From Caenorhabditis elegans (lineage: Eukaryota > Nematoda > Chromadorea > Rhabditida > Rhabditidae): a DNA stretch of 64,000 nucleotides. Shown piece by piece: positions 12,227-24,089 of this stretch; position 1 is the first letter of the stretch, and each line of letters starts with the position of its first letter. The notes under the pieces are model-generated. The model was given only the letters and a program-made list of their open reading frames with translations. It did not search any database and was not told the DNA's origin. Location: positions 3,778,501 through 3,842,500 of the forward strand of contig NC_003280.10 in NCBI RefSeq assembly GCF_000002985.6. The letters are read 5' to 3'. The position numbers were made by a program, and so were the translations under genes.

Positions 12227-13602
12227 ATGAACCATCAAAATCAGCATCCCGGCTATAACCTTGGCTATCCAGCACCATCTCCACTATTTCAACAACCTCC
12301 GCCAAATTATTTCTATCATGGTTAGATAAATGGTTTTCTTTTATAAAAGTTAGTAGAATTTCAGAGCACTACCAGAATCTCCAAAGAAACTTCCTAATTC
12401 TGCAAGCGGAAAGGAAAATTGAGTTTGAGCTTCTGAAAAAGTAGACCAAATTTATCGGCAAAAAAATTTGCCGAACGGCAATTGCTGCCCACCACTGCTT
12501 TAGATAACGCTTACCGCTTCTATGGTGACAAAATTTTTAATTTTTGTTTCAGAAAATCAACAACTCACCAGCAAATTTAACTTGGTCACACGCCAAAATG
12601 CGGACCTCAAAATCGGATTGAGAGGAGTTTTGTTTTCAATCCAAGGGCTTCGCGAAGAGTTATCCGTGGCAAAGCAACGCATTGAAGAAATGAAGGAAGA
12701 CAGTTTTTTTGGTTAGTTTTGATTTTTGAAAATTTCTTTAAAAATTTCCTTTTCATTTCAGAAAGTATGCCAAAGCTCGAACGGGAAGCTCCAGCATTCA
12801 TGGACTCTCCAGCAGAAACTTCTTCACCGGATGTTGAGATGGAGGACGTTGTCTATGAAGAAGTTGTTAAAGAAACAGAAGTCGCAAATTTCTAAAGGGA
12901 CGTGATAGAAATTGATCCAGATGAGATTGAGGTGATCTTCTCTGTAAACGAAAATCGGAAGATTTGTGTGGATGCCATTGAAGAAGAAGATCAAGAGAAT
13001 CTTGAACCTGTCTTCAGAGATGAGGAAAACGCCATGGAGGTTCATGATAGCGATGCTTACAAGGCCGATGAAAAAGAAGAAGAAAAAGCTGAAGAAGTGG
13101 AGCTCGACGACTCCGACGTTGAATCGGAAGAAGAATCAGAAGACGAAGAATCAGATGAAGACCCAGAAGATGGCCCAGCTCCACGTAGATTTGAGACATT
13201 CGATGATGCCAAGCAGTTCTGGGCTGAACACTTCGAAGAAGAGCTGATTCCGAATGAGGATCTGGGTGAATAGAGTTAAAGCTTCATACTTCAAGTATCA
13301 AACTGTTTCAGACCTCAACTGCTACCTCTTCAACCCCAACGGTGAGCCAGTGGTTCCACAGCCGGTGAAGCGCGCGATGAACCCTCGTTCCCTCTTCAAC
13401 AACCAGAGGCCTGTTCAGGTGTACCGTAAGTACACAAACCTTAAAGTTTTTTTTCAATTAATCAAATTCAGATCAAAGATGGGAGTTGCTTCCAAATGAA
13501 GAGGCTGAGCATTGGAAAGAGATGTGGGTACAGATGAGAGATGAGCAACGAGAGCAGATTGAGGAGCAACTTATTGAATTTCGATATTCTTCTAAATCCT
13601 GA
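12227..13602 (+). CDS. Paralogue 4 with acidic insert and an in-frame stop in one exon
   Basis: Exons 12227-12320, 12553-12711, then 13312-13425 and 13472-13602 are clear; the middle part is ambiguous. An exon starting at 12762 stays in frame with everything downstream but meets TAA at 12893-12895. Splicing 12711 directly to an acceptor at 12908 skips that stop and gives an intact 284-residue protein. Parts: N-terminal Pro/Gln/Tyr tract, coiled coil (LREELSVAKQRIEEMKED), a long Glu/Asp block (about 13060-13180), FW-box (FDDAKQFWAEHFEEELIPNE), DLNCYLFNPNGEPVVPQPVK, SLFNNQRPVQVY, and RWELLPNEEAEHWKEMWVQM. A stop-terminated exon-like remnant at 12365-12447 matches the second exon of the other copies and seems lost from this one. 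It may be functional via the skip, or a decaying copy. Confidence 0.6.
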
Positions 13603-13935
13603 ATTTACACAAAACATTTCTGGGCCTTGATTTTTTCTGTATTTTTTTTTGTTAATTGATATTAAAGTTCAAATTTTATCAGATATTAAATGCAACAGAA
13701 CTTTTAGATGGGGGTTGGTGGGATAAAAATGACAAGGTATTCTACTGTTGAATTACTGTAGTTTCGGAAAAAAATGAAGGTTCAGCAATTGAAATGGCTG
13801 ATGGTTGGAGAAGCTGAGAGGGTTGGTGAGTCGTTTTCTGGGTTGCAGATAGTGTAACTAGACTTTCATAGGTTATTCGTAGATTTCGTAGTTTCGAAAT
13901 GTATCAGTAAGAAAATGTGACAAAACACTTCCATT

Positions 13936-14925
13936 TCAAACAATCAATTCGAAGCAATTGAAATCCAAATCCGGCCAATCGGAAATGCAGATGGTCGCCT
14001 TGGTTCCATCGATTCTTTGAATGTCATACACCACAATCAGTAGGAGCACAAGCCCAGCTTCTGAGATCATGGCTGAAATCGCAGTAATCCTTTTTTTGAA
14101 AATCAATTCCTCCGAGCACATATTCCATGGTATTATATTCCAAGTGCCTCGTGGAAAAATGCAAGGTTAAGTACTCAAGTCTTGGGTTTGATCCACTAAT
14201 CCAGCTCTTCAAAAACAAGTTAAGATCCTTGTAGTCGAACTGAGCACTGTTAATTTTCACAGCCAGCGCATTGTTGAGAAATAGGTCATCTAAGCTCACA
14301 GATCTTTCAGTCCATATAACTAATTGATTTAGGTTCTGACACAAAATTCCAGACATTTCGTGGTCTCCGGTGTCCTTTTCAATATCCAATTTATCGCTTG
14401 GAATTAACTTTTGGAAAGCTTGAAACGATTCAGAGTTCACACCAGACCTGAGTTTTCCGATTTTCAGTCCCTTGAAGCAATTGTGCAAAAATATAACGTT
14501 ATGGTAATCACTTTTGAAGTAGAGCTCCTTGATTTCCGAGTTTTCGGTTATATCCATAATATGATCGATTAGATCTCTTTCACTCAAATTCGCACTTTTC
14601 CAAGTATAAATGTGTTGGATTCCCGAGCGATAATGGCTCATTCGAACTGATCCATTTCCAATCACCATTCTCTCACAAGCCGATATTTTGATTGAATCTC
14701 CGATTGACACTTTCAGTGTTGAATTGTCATTAATAAGTTTGAGCGACTTGACAAGATTCTTCGACTTAGCGGATGTCAGTGAGAAGGGAAGTCTGAAATG
14801 TAATGTAGGATTAGAATTTACGATTGTATACATAAAACAACTTACATTTGAGCAAACTCAAATTCCATTAGAATATTGTGCAGTGGTTTGGAAGGAAGAC
14901 AGAGAAGAGTAAATGGAACGGCCAT
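13936..14925 (-). CDS. F-box protein with FBA_2 domain, frameshifted near the C-terminus
   Basis: Exon 14846-14925 encodes an F-box start (FTLLCLPSKPLHNILMEF) and splices in frame to 14792 downward. The ATG is preceded by CTCATCAG, a possible trans-splice acceptor. The body matches nematode F-box-associated type 2 proteins, which recruit substrates to Skp1-cullin ligases; the clearest signature is LNLFLKSWISGSNPRLEYLT. The open frame stops at TGA 14024-14026 (282 residues). The expected family ending (YDIQRIDGTKATICIS, then CFELIV) is present but in another frame, running to 13936. No splice solution restores the frame, so a one-base indel between about 14030 and 14110 is likely. The gene may be a recent pseudogene or make a protein with an altered tail. 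Confidence 0.7.
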
Positions 14926-15094
14926 TTCTGATGAGAACGAGACGAGTGAATGACAAAAGGGGGATATCTGGCAGAGCATTGGGGGTTTTACGGCTTTACA
15001 ACCGACCCGTAGAAAATCGATAATCCTACCCCTAAATTTGTCCCCCGTCTTGTTGTGTAGACAGCCAAATGTTTTACAAATGAGCATTACTCAA

Positions 15095-15692
15095 TTCCAG
15101 AAGATCAGGCTGAACATTGAATTCCGATATTATTCCGGATCCTGAATTTCCTGTGTTTTTTAATTGTTTCTAGGTAGTTTCTAGTAGTTTCAATCTGTTA
15201 ATTAATATTGTGTTTCATAATTTATTAAAAATCAAAATCAAAAATTAAATAAACTGGAATTTTCAAAAGTTAATCAGAGAAAAAAAATCGATCTCATGGT
15301 ATTTTATGTAGTGGTACTGTAGATTTATTGTAGTTTTGGAAAATTTTGGAGGAGTTTAGTGGAATAAAATAGCCGAAGTAGTGCTGTAGGGTTACTGTAA
15401 GATTACTGTAGCTTATAGATGGTCGGCGTTGATGAGATGGTTGATGGTTGATAAGTTGATGAGTGTCGAGGTACTGTAGTGGTTCTGTGAGGGTACTTTT
15501 TAAGTGCTATAGGATTACTGTTGTAGGAAAAATAGGAAAAATAAAGTTGTGTGCATTGTAAATGTTGATGGCCGGCCGTGGTGAAATGAAAAGATTTAGA
15601 TAGAGTGACATGAGTTTTAGAGTTTATTCGTAGTTCCAAAATTTTCATAAGAGACTGGTTGCACATCTCCATTCCAAACAATCAATTCGAAT
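15095..15692. pseudogene. Degenerate duplicate of the paralogue-4/F-box 3' junction
   Basis: The region repeats, in the same order, pieces found at 13.56-13.96 kb. First comes a relic of the end of paralogue 4 (AGGCTGAACATTGAATTCCG, then a TCCTGAATTT match), next the CTGTAG-rich spacer with GATGGTTG motifs, then the end of the F-box gene (ATTCCAAACAATCAATTCGA). It is too decayed to code. The layout implies an old tandem duplication of the junction. Confidence 0.5.
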
Positions 15693-17122
15693 AATTATAA
15701 CCTTAAAATTGCCCTGTGGGATCAGTGTCTAATAGACAGTGTCAGTCAATACTCAATACTAATAGGTTTTGCAGAAACATTATTTATCCTACCCTTGTCA
15801 GCAACTTTGCTGTTGACAACTTGAGCTCAACTTCACTTTGAAAAAAAGTTTGAGCGGCTGACATTTTGCAGGTCCTTTTTTCGGAGCGCTTGTAATAATA
15901 AGCTTTCAAAAAAAATTTTGTGATTAAGTGATTTGCATTCGATTTTCTATTAGTTTAAACTATTATTGTGGTCTTCTATCGACAGGAATGCAGACGCAAC
16001 AATTCAAACAATTTGAGTTTAGCCCAAAAAACTACAACAAAAAATTGAAAAAGATTTAATTTTGCCTGTAATAAAACTCGATTTGAAATTTTGAAAAAAT
16101 TATGAAGTTTTCCCAAAAATGGTTTTTAGATTTTGATAATAATTTCAGAAAGAAAGAATACATTTTCAACTGATTGAAATTTATACTTTGTACATAAACA
16201 GGCCACCCTTTGACATCAAAAATAGCAGCATATTGAAAACCTGTTCACTGAGCAATAATGAACGGAAGTGCAAGCAGATGTGCTCGCAAATAAAGTTTGA
16301 AAACCAGAGCAGAGCCAGCATACGGTTTGCAAAAATATTTGCAATGATGTCTGGGAATTGCGTTTTTCCAGTAAAACTTTAGGGTCTTTTATTTTTAGAA
16401 AACAAAACAAATATTATTTGAGCTAAAAAAAATTAAGACGCCGGGCTATTCGAAGCTTGGATCTTAATTTCAGTCTGTATATCCAGTTGGTCTTGGAGTG
16501 TATCTTCTACCGAACAAACATGAAGCGGATCAAGAAGCTTGCAAACTTTGGACGAAGCTCGGGTAAGACCTTCGCAGCATTTTCAGCTCGGAGCATCTTT
16601 GAGAGCTCGTCACAAGCAGACCTCTGCGATGTTTCCTTGGGCTTTCAGCTGAAGTATTTCTCACCCAAAAGACCAAAGGCACCTTCAGACCCTTCCCAGA
16701 GAAAACCGGCCACTCACTTCCACTCTACCAGTCCAAAAAAGCCACACGCCTTTTGATCTCGAACTTCATACAAAAATTGCTACAGCCTTGTTCGGTGCGC
16801 AGAACGGAAGTGCGTCGTCTGCAAAACTAGCGAGTTCGAGAACCAGCAAAACCAACAAATATCAAATGGGGTGAGCTTGCAAGAAGAATCAAAGAGAAGA
16901 GGATGTCCCGTGTTTCACTGCAAACTGTACGTGTTGGTTTAGCTGCATGTCGAAAAAAACGGGTGGTTGGCAGCTTGTCATATTAAATCGACAAGAGTTT
17001 CCCGTCGTTTGACCATTTCCACAAGTTTCACCTCCCGGTGAACACCATTTCCTACTTTAATTTATTTCTCATTTTTATAATACATATATGTATTCGAATC
17101 TTTTTTATAGGGTACCCCCAGA
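15693..17122. other. Gene-free stretch with an unassigned open frame
   Basis: An open frame at 16457-16756 (99 residues, basic and Ser-rich) has codon texture that could be an old gene piece, but I recognise no family and see no convincing splice partners. The region 16760-17000 is similar in texture. Just before 17113 the sequence TTTTTTATAG provides a likely trans-splice acceptor for the next gene. Confidence 0.3.
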
Positions 17123-20100
17123 ATGCTTCTCAAAGCATTATGCATTATCAATGCATTGATTATTGGCATCATCAATGCAGACATTCTGTCTGATCCAAAC
17201 TACCGGATTTTCAGAGATATATCCGCTATCAGACAAGTTGTAACCTTGGCTGTATTAGGCTTCAATGGATAAAATTTTCAGAGAAGCTTCGAGCGTCCGG
17301 TGAAAAATGTATCAACAACGGAATTGCCAACATACTATGAAACTAATTATAACATTTCCCGACGTGTTAAAGTTTGTAGTGTACCCTTAAAAACTGACTC
17401 AAAAGTATAATTTTTCAGAGGCAAGCGTGTGCATCTAGTTGTGCTCCACTGGAGAAAGCTACAACTCCTGCATATGAAGGTCTTATTGCTACAGAGAACT
17501 TTTACATTACCTACAGCACTGACGGTTCTGGATGCCCGATTGCAGATTTGACATGTGTTGGAGGAGACATGGCTACACTTGATTATTTGGATCAAAATGG
17601 AGATATAATTACGGTATGAAACGATTATTCAGAACCCGATAATAGGAAACTAATTTAGCTGGGCGACGGTGGTGATGATTACAATATTTTGGAAGCACAG
17701 CTGAAATGTTTTGCATTCGGATGGGGTGCCGCTACGGCTACAGAAGTTATTGATGGAAACAGTTTGAACTGTAATGGTAGGTTACCTTTCTAACATTTGA
17801 AAACATACTTATTTAGAACTTGTTGAAAACTTTATTATATTTAGTACTCACCGACATTCCTGTAACAACAACAACGTCGACAACGTCGTCGACAACTACA
17901 ACAACAGCAACCAGTACAACTGAGTCCACAAGCACTTCGACTGATTCTACTACAACCGAGTCTACCACAGAATCAACTACGGAGTCTACTAGCACATCCA
18001 CTGATTCTACTACAACCGAGTCTACCACAGAATCAACTACGGAGTCTACCAGCACATCCACCGATTCTACCACGACCGAGTCGACAAGCACTTCCACTGA
18101 TTCTACTACAACCGAATCAACCACAGAATCAACTACGGAGTCTACCAGCACATCCACTGATTCTACCACGACCGAGTCTACCAGCACTTCCACTGATTCT
18201 ACTACAACCGAGTCTACCACAGAATCAACTACGGAGTCTACCAGCACATCCACTGAATCTACTACAACCGAGTCTACCACAGAATCAACTACGGAGTCTA
18301 CCAGCACTTCCACTGATTCTACTACAACCGAGTCGACAAGCACTTCCACTGATTCTACTACAACCGAGTCTACCACAGAATCAACTACGGAGTCTACCAG
18401 CACATCCACGGATTCTACCACGACCGAGTCTACCAGCACTTCCACTGATTCTACTACAACCGAGTCTACCACAGAATCAACTACGGAGTCTACTAGCACA
18501 TCCACTGATTCTACCACGACTGAGTCAACAACAGAATCAACTACGGAGTCTACCAGCACATCCACCGATTCTACTACAACCGAGTCTACCACAGAATCAA
18601 CTACGGAGTCTACCAGCACTTCCACTGATTCTACTACAACCGAGTCTACCACTGAATCAACTACGGAGTCTACCAGCACATCCACTGATTCTACTACAAC
18701 CGAGTCAACAACAGAATCAACTACGGAGTCTACCAGCACATCCACTGATTCTACCACGACCGAGTCTACCACTGAATCAACTACGGAGTCTACCAGCACA
18801 TCCACTGATTCTACTACAACCGAGTCTACCACAGAATCAACTACGGAGTCAACCAGCACATCCACTGATTCTACCACGACTGAGTCAACAAGCACATCCA
18901 CTGATTCCACCACGACCGAGTCGACGAGCACTTCGACTGATTCTACCACAACTGAAGTTACTACTACTGCGTCTGACTCTTCAACGACAGTGCCAAGAAC
19001 TGCATGCTGTCCATCTGGAGGTTTCTGGAGTGAATGGACTGCTGACGCTCCTTGCGCTACAACATGTGGATCTTGTTCACAACAAGTCTACAGACGTGTT
19101 TGCCTTACTGAAGCTGATTGTGGAGCATGCACGTATGTTTATCTTGTACCTATACGTTTTTGAAGCAACTTTTTTCAGGGGAGCTGATGTCAAGATCCAA
19201 AATTGCAATGTCGGAGTCTGCTACTTCCCTCTTGATTCTTGCTGTGCTGGCTATACCGCTACTGTTTCCGGAACTCTTCATATTTGTGGCCCACAGGTAT
19301 AGCGAACAGTGATTTTGTGTTGTTATCTTCAGATAATTTTCAGCCAACTACAACAACTCCAGCCCCCAACGATGAGACATGCTGTCCTCTTGATGGTATT
19401 TGGGGTGCTTGGGGAGAATGGTCGGTATGCACCGGTACAACTTGCGGCAACTGTGGCGGTTCTCGTACTCGCACAAGAGTATGTGCATCGGATTCCTTCT
19501 GCTCGTGCAACGGCGACACCACCGAATCTGAAAACTGTAGATTATTGAGCAGCTGGTCAGAATGGACGGTTGGTCAATTTTTTATTGTAAATTTCAACTT
19601 TCTGTGCTTTTCAGACAACTGGAACATGTAATCAAACGGCGTGTGGTACTTGCCAAACGTTGACCTACACCAGAACTTGCTTGAAGACCAATGGATGTTT
19701 CTGTATGGGAAGCGCTACCAAGACGGATTACTGTAGCAGAAAACCTTGTGCAACAGGAACGGCTTGCTGTAACAGCCTCACCGCGCAAACTGTCGACGGA
19801 GTTTCTATCTGTGGACCTGTGGTAGACTGAAGCTTAAAAATATCTAGTCAATTGAGTATTTTCCAGGAAGCTGCTGAAGATGAGACCGATCCAGTTCCAT
19901 GTACAACTACTACACCAGCTTGTTGCGTGCTCGGAGGCGTTTGGTCTGAATGGTCATCTGGAGATGCTTGTAACGATACCTGTGGTAATTGTGGAGTGAC
20001 AACTTTGTCTAGAGTTTGTCTCTCGCAAGACTATAATTGTGCATGCAGGTATTATTCAATAGATCAGTTTTACTCAAAGAAAGTTAATTATTTTAGTGGA

Positions 20101-22028
20101 AGCACTACAAAACAATCTGAATGTGCTCCTGCTCCGTGCCCGTTCCCAAGAACTTCTTGTTGTGGAGCTAGAAAGAAGGTTATTGTTGGAAGAACGTTCG
20201 AATGTTCTAGTGCCGATGACTCTGACGCCGCACCATCAACCCTGTGTGCAGTTGATTGCTGTCCGGCTGCCGGAGGATACTGGTCAGAGTGGACCACCGG
20301 AGGCTCTTGCCCAACAACTTGTGGATCTTGCTCTACAGTAACTCAGAAACGTGTCTGCATGTCGCCGTCGACTTGTCCTTGCCAGTAAGTTTAACAATTC
20401 AGAGAATATGTAAGAAGATCTTGTTTCAGAGGAGTCTCGTCTCGATCTGTGAACTGTGGTATCACAGTCTGCTACTTCCCCGATGATTCGTGCTGTGCCG
20501 GATATTCGGCAACCGTCAGTGGAACACAACATATCTGTGGACCACAGCCCAACTACACTACTCCATACGCTCCTTACGACCCGACCTGCACAGACAATTG
20601 CTGTCCGGAAACTGGAATCTGGTCTGATTGGACATCAACTCCGAACCAATGCAGAGATTATTGTGGATCATGCGGTAACCAGACTAGAACAAGAACTTGC
20701 ACATCGGATGCTGATGGATGTCCTTGCCAGTATGTCATTACTGGAAACGACAGATCACTAATAATTCTGTTTCAGAGGACCAACTACGATCACAGAGCCT
20801 TGCGGAACTGGTGTCTGCTATTTCCCAAGATTAAGTTGCTGTCCTGGATACACAGCCACTGTGGAAGGAAACCAACATATCTGTGGACCTTTGGTAAGAT
20901 TTTTGGTTTGGTAGAGCTAATTTCAAAAGCTTGTGTTTCAGACAACTGCCGTTGCCGATCCAGATAAGCTGAACACTTGTGGAGTATCGTGCTGTCCATC
21001 TGCAGGAATCTGGGGAGAATGGGTCAGCGTTAGTGGGTGCAACGACACTTGCGGATCGTGTGGACAAGAAACTCGTAAGAGAAAGTGTCTGTCTCTTCAA
21101 TACGGATGCGCGTGCACGTAAGTCAAATAGCAAGTCCAGATCCAGATTGAGAAATTCCCATTTTTACAGAGGTAATGCCACTGACACAAGCGTCTGTGCC
21201 TCAAGTGTCTGTCTCTTCCCAAGAACATCCTGCTGTACTGGATTCAAGAAAATGGTTAACATCACTGGTCGTACATTCTACTGTGGACCGCTTCCTGTTG
21301 TGCCAGCATTCAATCCTGAGCAGACTACTTGCTGTGATCCTGGTACTGTTATAAAATGTTTTAAACCATCACCAAAATTATTTTTATTCTAGAGAAAACT
21401 GGACTTTGGAACGACTGGGGCGCCTGGACTACTTGCAGTGCCACTTGTGGAGGATGTGGAACACAGACTAGAAGCCGAACATGCGCATCAGCTCCATACG
21501 GTTGCCCTTGCACGTAAGTTCATCACCACTTAATTGAACAGGAATTTACTTTTGCAGAGGAGATCTGACTGAAACCCAATCGTGCGCAAAACAAGTTTGC
21601 ACAACTGGCGCTCAGTGCTGCGCTGGCAAGTTCGTGGCCACCGGATACGACGGTGCACAATACTGCCAGGACAACACGGTTTGGTCAAAAACCAACGTTC
21701 AATTTATTATACTGGCTAAAATTTCAGCCGGAAGTGTGCACGGGAACCTGGACAGAATGGGCAACGCTGGAAGGAGCTGTGTGCAATGATACTTGCGGAA
21801 ATTGTGGAATAATACCAACGTCCCGTTATTGCTTCCCATCGGGCTGTCAGTGCAGGTACACAACTTTTGATAGATTAGAAATTCCAAAGTTTTATCAAAA
21901 AAATCAATTTCAGCGGAGCCTACACCGGAACTCAAGCATGCGCCAACTCGGTCTGTCTCTTCCCAAGAACTTCTTGCTGTGCTCCATACAAGAAGAAGAT
22001 TGTTGGCAAGACATTCGCGTGCGCCTAA
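17123..22028 (+). CDS. Secreted mucin-like protein with nine thrombospondin-1-like modules
   Basis: Eighteen exons (first 17123-17236, largest 17845-19132, last 21914-22028) keep frame and give 1,358 residues. Residues 1-19 are a signal peptide (LLKALCIINALIIGIINA). Residues about 70-172 form a cysteine-containing domain resembling nematode C6/DUF281-type extracellular domains. Residues about 178-553 are a Thr/Ser/Glu tract (TTESTTESTSTSTDS pattern) encoded by a 60-bp repeat, a dense O-glycosylation platform. From about 558 onward there are nine W-x-x-W plus C-x(2-3)-TCG-x-C modules (for example GGFWSEWT with TCGSC). Most are followed by a second cysteine block of the type VCYFP-x-SCC-GY with HICGP. 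TSP1-like modules usually mediate matrix or receptor contact. Likely a cuticle, gut-lining or secreted surface protein. AATAAA follows at about 22136. Confidence 0.85.
17925..18955. repeat. 60-bp in-frame minisatellite in the mucin exon
   Basis: About seventeen units of 60 bp (20 codons) run head to tail. Units differ by third-position changes, ACA/ACG/ACT swaps and occasional 30-bp half-unit losses, so the array is old enough to have drifted yet stays in frame. Because 60 is a multiple of 3 and stops are absent, the opposite strand also reads open for about 378 codons as a Val/Asp/Ser repeat; that is a by-product. Confidence 0.9.
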
Positions 22029-22429
22029 AAAATTAATTCTCATGTAGACCACCCAAACCGACTTAGCCCAAACTTCACCATCTAGTGTTTGAACATGAAG
22101 ATTGCATTTGAAAAATGTCTTGTATGTACTTAGAGAAATAAAACCACCCCCCGTAACTAATGTTTTCCGCATCAAACTCGATAGTCGACGGGAAAATGGA
22201 AAAAAATACTACGAGTGAAGACCGATTCTTGCAAAAATGGCTTTTTGTTTGCTCTTTTTGTACATAAAGTGTAGAGGTGGCAGATGTTTAATCAAAAAAG
22301 TGCAGAACGGGAATGATTTGAATGATTTGGGAGCGATCTCAGGAAATCAATACTTTCAGGGATCTATTATATTCTTTCAGGAATATTTTTCCTATCGTTA
22401 AGGCGTTTTAACAAAACTTTTTGCAAGGC

Positions 22430-22545
22430 TTGTTGGGTTCCCAGTAATCTATTACATAGTTTTCACATGCTGGCGTCTGTACTGAATCTAAAATCTCAAT
22501 CACTTGCCACATCTCGACTTTAGCGGCATTTTTGTGGCCTCAAAA
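22430..22545 (+). pseudogene. Fragment of an Srh receptor exon
   Basis: This stretch matches 23640-23750 of the adjacent receptor gene over most of its length (shared TATATAGTTTTCAC-like block and CCACTTCTCGACTT-like block), with indels that break the frame. It is a duplicated remnant of the fifth-helix exon. Confidence 0.6.
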
Positions 22546-22670
22546 CTCATTTTGAAGCAGCTGAAAATTCATTTCTTGAAACGTAGAAAACAGCTGCCAT
22601 TTGTCGTTGGAAAAGATTCAGAAGACAAAAACACAACCTAATTTTTTCGAAAACTTTTTGCTGAAGCCTT

Positions 22671-24089
22671 ATGTGCTCAGAAATCTTAAATGACGATATT
22701 TTTAAAAATGCAATTCATATTCTCTCCGCAATTGAAGTTCCCGTTCACATATTTGGAGCCTATATTATCATAACAAAGATTCCAGTCAAAATGAAAACAG
22801 TCAAGACAAATCTGTTTTTTCTTCATAGTATTGGCGCAGTTTTCGATGTGGGATTCAGCTTTATTTTTATACCAGTGTTCAATTTCCCCGTCTTTGCTGC
22901 CTATCCGCTTGAGTTTACATTTGGAATTTCGACTGGAGTGTTAATTTATTTTGGCGTCTCGTTCGATGCAGGTTACGATCTTTTTTACTACTTGCGACCC
23001 ACTTTGGCCAACGGTTAATCACTTTATTCGGATAAGCGTAATACAAGTGATTTAACGTTAGCCTAGGTGTGTCAGTTCACGCCTTGCTCAAAAGTCAATA
23101 AAAATGTGACTTGTAAACTTATAAGTTATCGTCAAATGAAAGAGCATAATTGATAACAGAAACTCACACAATTTCAACTTAATCGAGATATGCAACAGTT
23201 ACGGTTATGAATTTTGACCCGCAATTAAAATTAGTCAGGCTACCGTGCCACAAAAAAGCTAACTAGAAATGTAATAGAAAAAACAATACCTATTTCAGTT
23301 GTCGGAGTAACTGTCCTTTTGTTTTTCGAGGATAGATACCATCATATAGTCAATGGCCATATGTTACATAAAAAAGAAATTGGAGGCGACTATTATACGC
23401 ATTCCTGCATTATTTATTTGGGCTGACTTTTATTGCTCCAAGTTTTTTGAACATTCCAAACCAGACTATCGGAAAATTAGAAATAAAAGCGGTAAGAAAT
23501 GGGAGGTGTAAGACTATGTACATGGCATTTTTTCAGAAAATTCCGTGCATTCCCGATGAAGTTCTCAATCGACCTGACTACTTTGTAGTAACAACCGATA
23601 GCACTGTTTTTAGCATTTGCTTTTGCTCAGTGATTTGTCTTATTGGGCTTCCTGTAACCTATTATATAGTTTTCACTTGTTGGCATTTACTGAATCAAAA
23701 ATCGCAGTCTCGAGCCACTTCTCGACTTCAGCTGCAATTTTTTGTGGCCCTATGCGTTCAAATATTCATTCCAGTTATGTTACTCACGATTCCTATAACA
23801 TACATTATGCTGTCTTCCTGGTTATATTACCATAGTCAAGGTATTCCCATGCTCCTGAATTGAGGTGACACTTTTTTCAGCATTGAATAATTTGTCACTG
23901 CTGGCAATGGCATGTCACGGAGTTCTTTCTACATTGACCATGCTTATTGTACATAAACCTTATCGTCATGCAACTCGTGACATATTTTTCATAAAGCAAA
24001 AGTTGGTGAGCAATCAGTGGGCATTTAACAACTCTCGACAAAGCAGAGCAATAACTGTAATCGCCGAAAAAAGAATCGGTTTCAATTGA
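22671..24089 (+). pseudogene. Srh-class serpentine chemoreceptor, one frameshift
   Basis: Four exons (22671-22971, 23299-23491, 23537-23840, 23881-24089) assemble a seven-helix receptor of the nematode Srh class. Matching signatures include PVHIFGAYIIITKIPVKMK, the FEDRY motif after helix 3, KIPCIPDE in the extracellular loop, FFVALCVQIFIPVMLL, and the end CHGVLSTLTMLIVHKPYR. In exon 2 the frame breaks near 23365-23372, in an A-rich run: the upstream frame reads MLHKKEIGG to a stop, while the downstream frame reads WRRLLYAFLHYLFG, as the family expects. One base change in number would restore it. Otherwise splice sites and length are normal, so it is a young pseudogene, a strain-specific lesion or a sequencing slip. 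Confidence 0.75.

Noticed and set aside
16457-16756. 99-codon basic frame as a transposase relic
   Set aside because: No transposase motif (DDE, helix-turn-helix) could be identified with confidence.
17813-18949. 378-codon minus-strand open frame of Val/Asp/Ser repeats
   Set aside because: It is the exact antisense of the Thr/Ser mucin repeat, and stays open only because the repeat length is a multiple of three.
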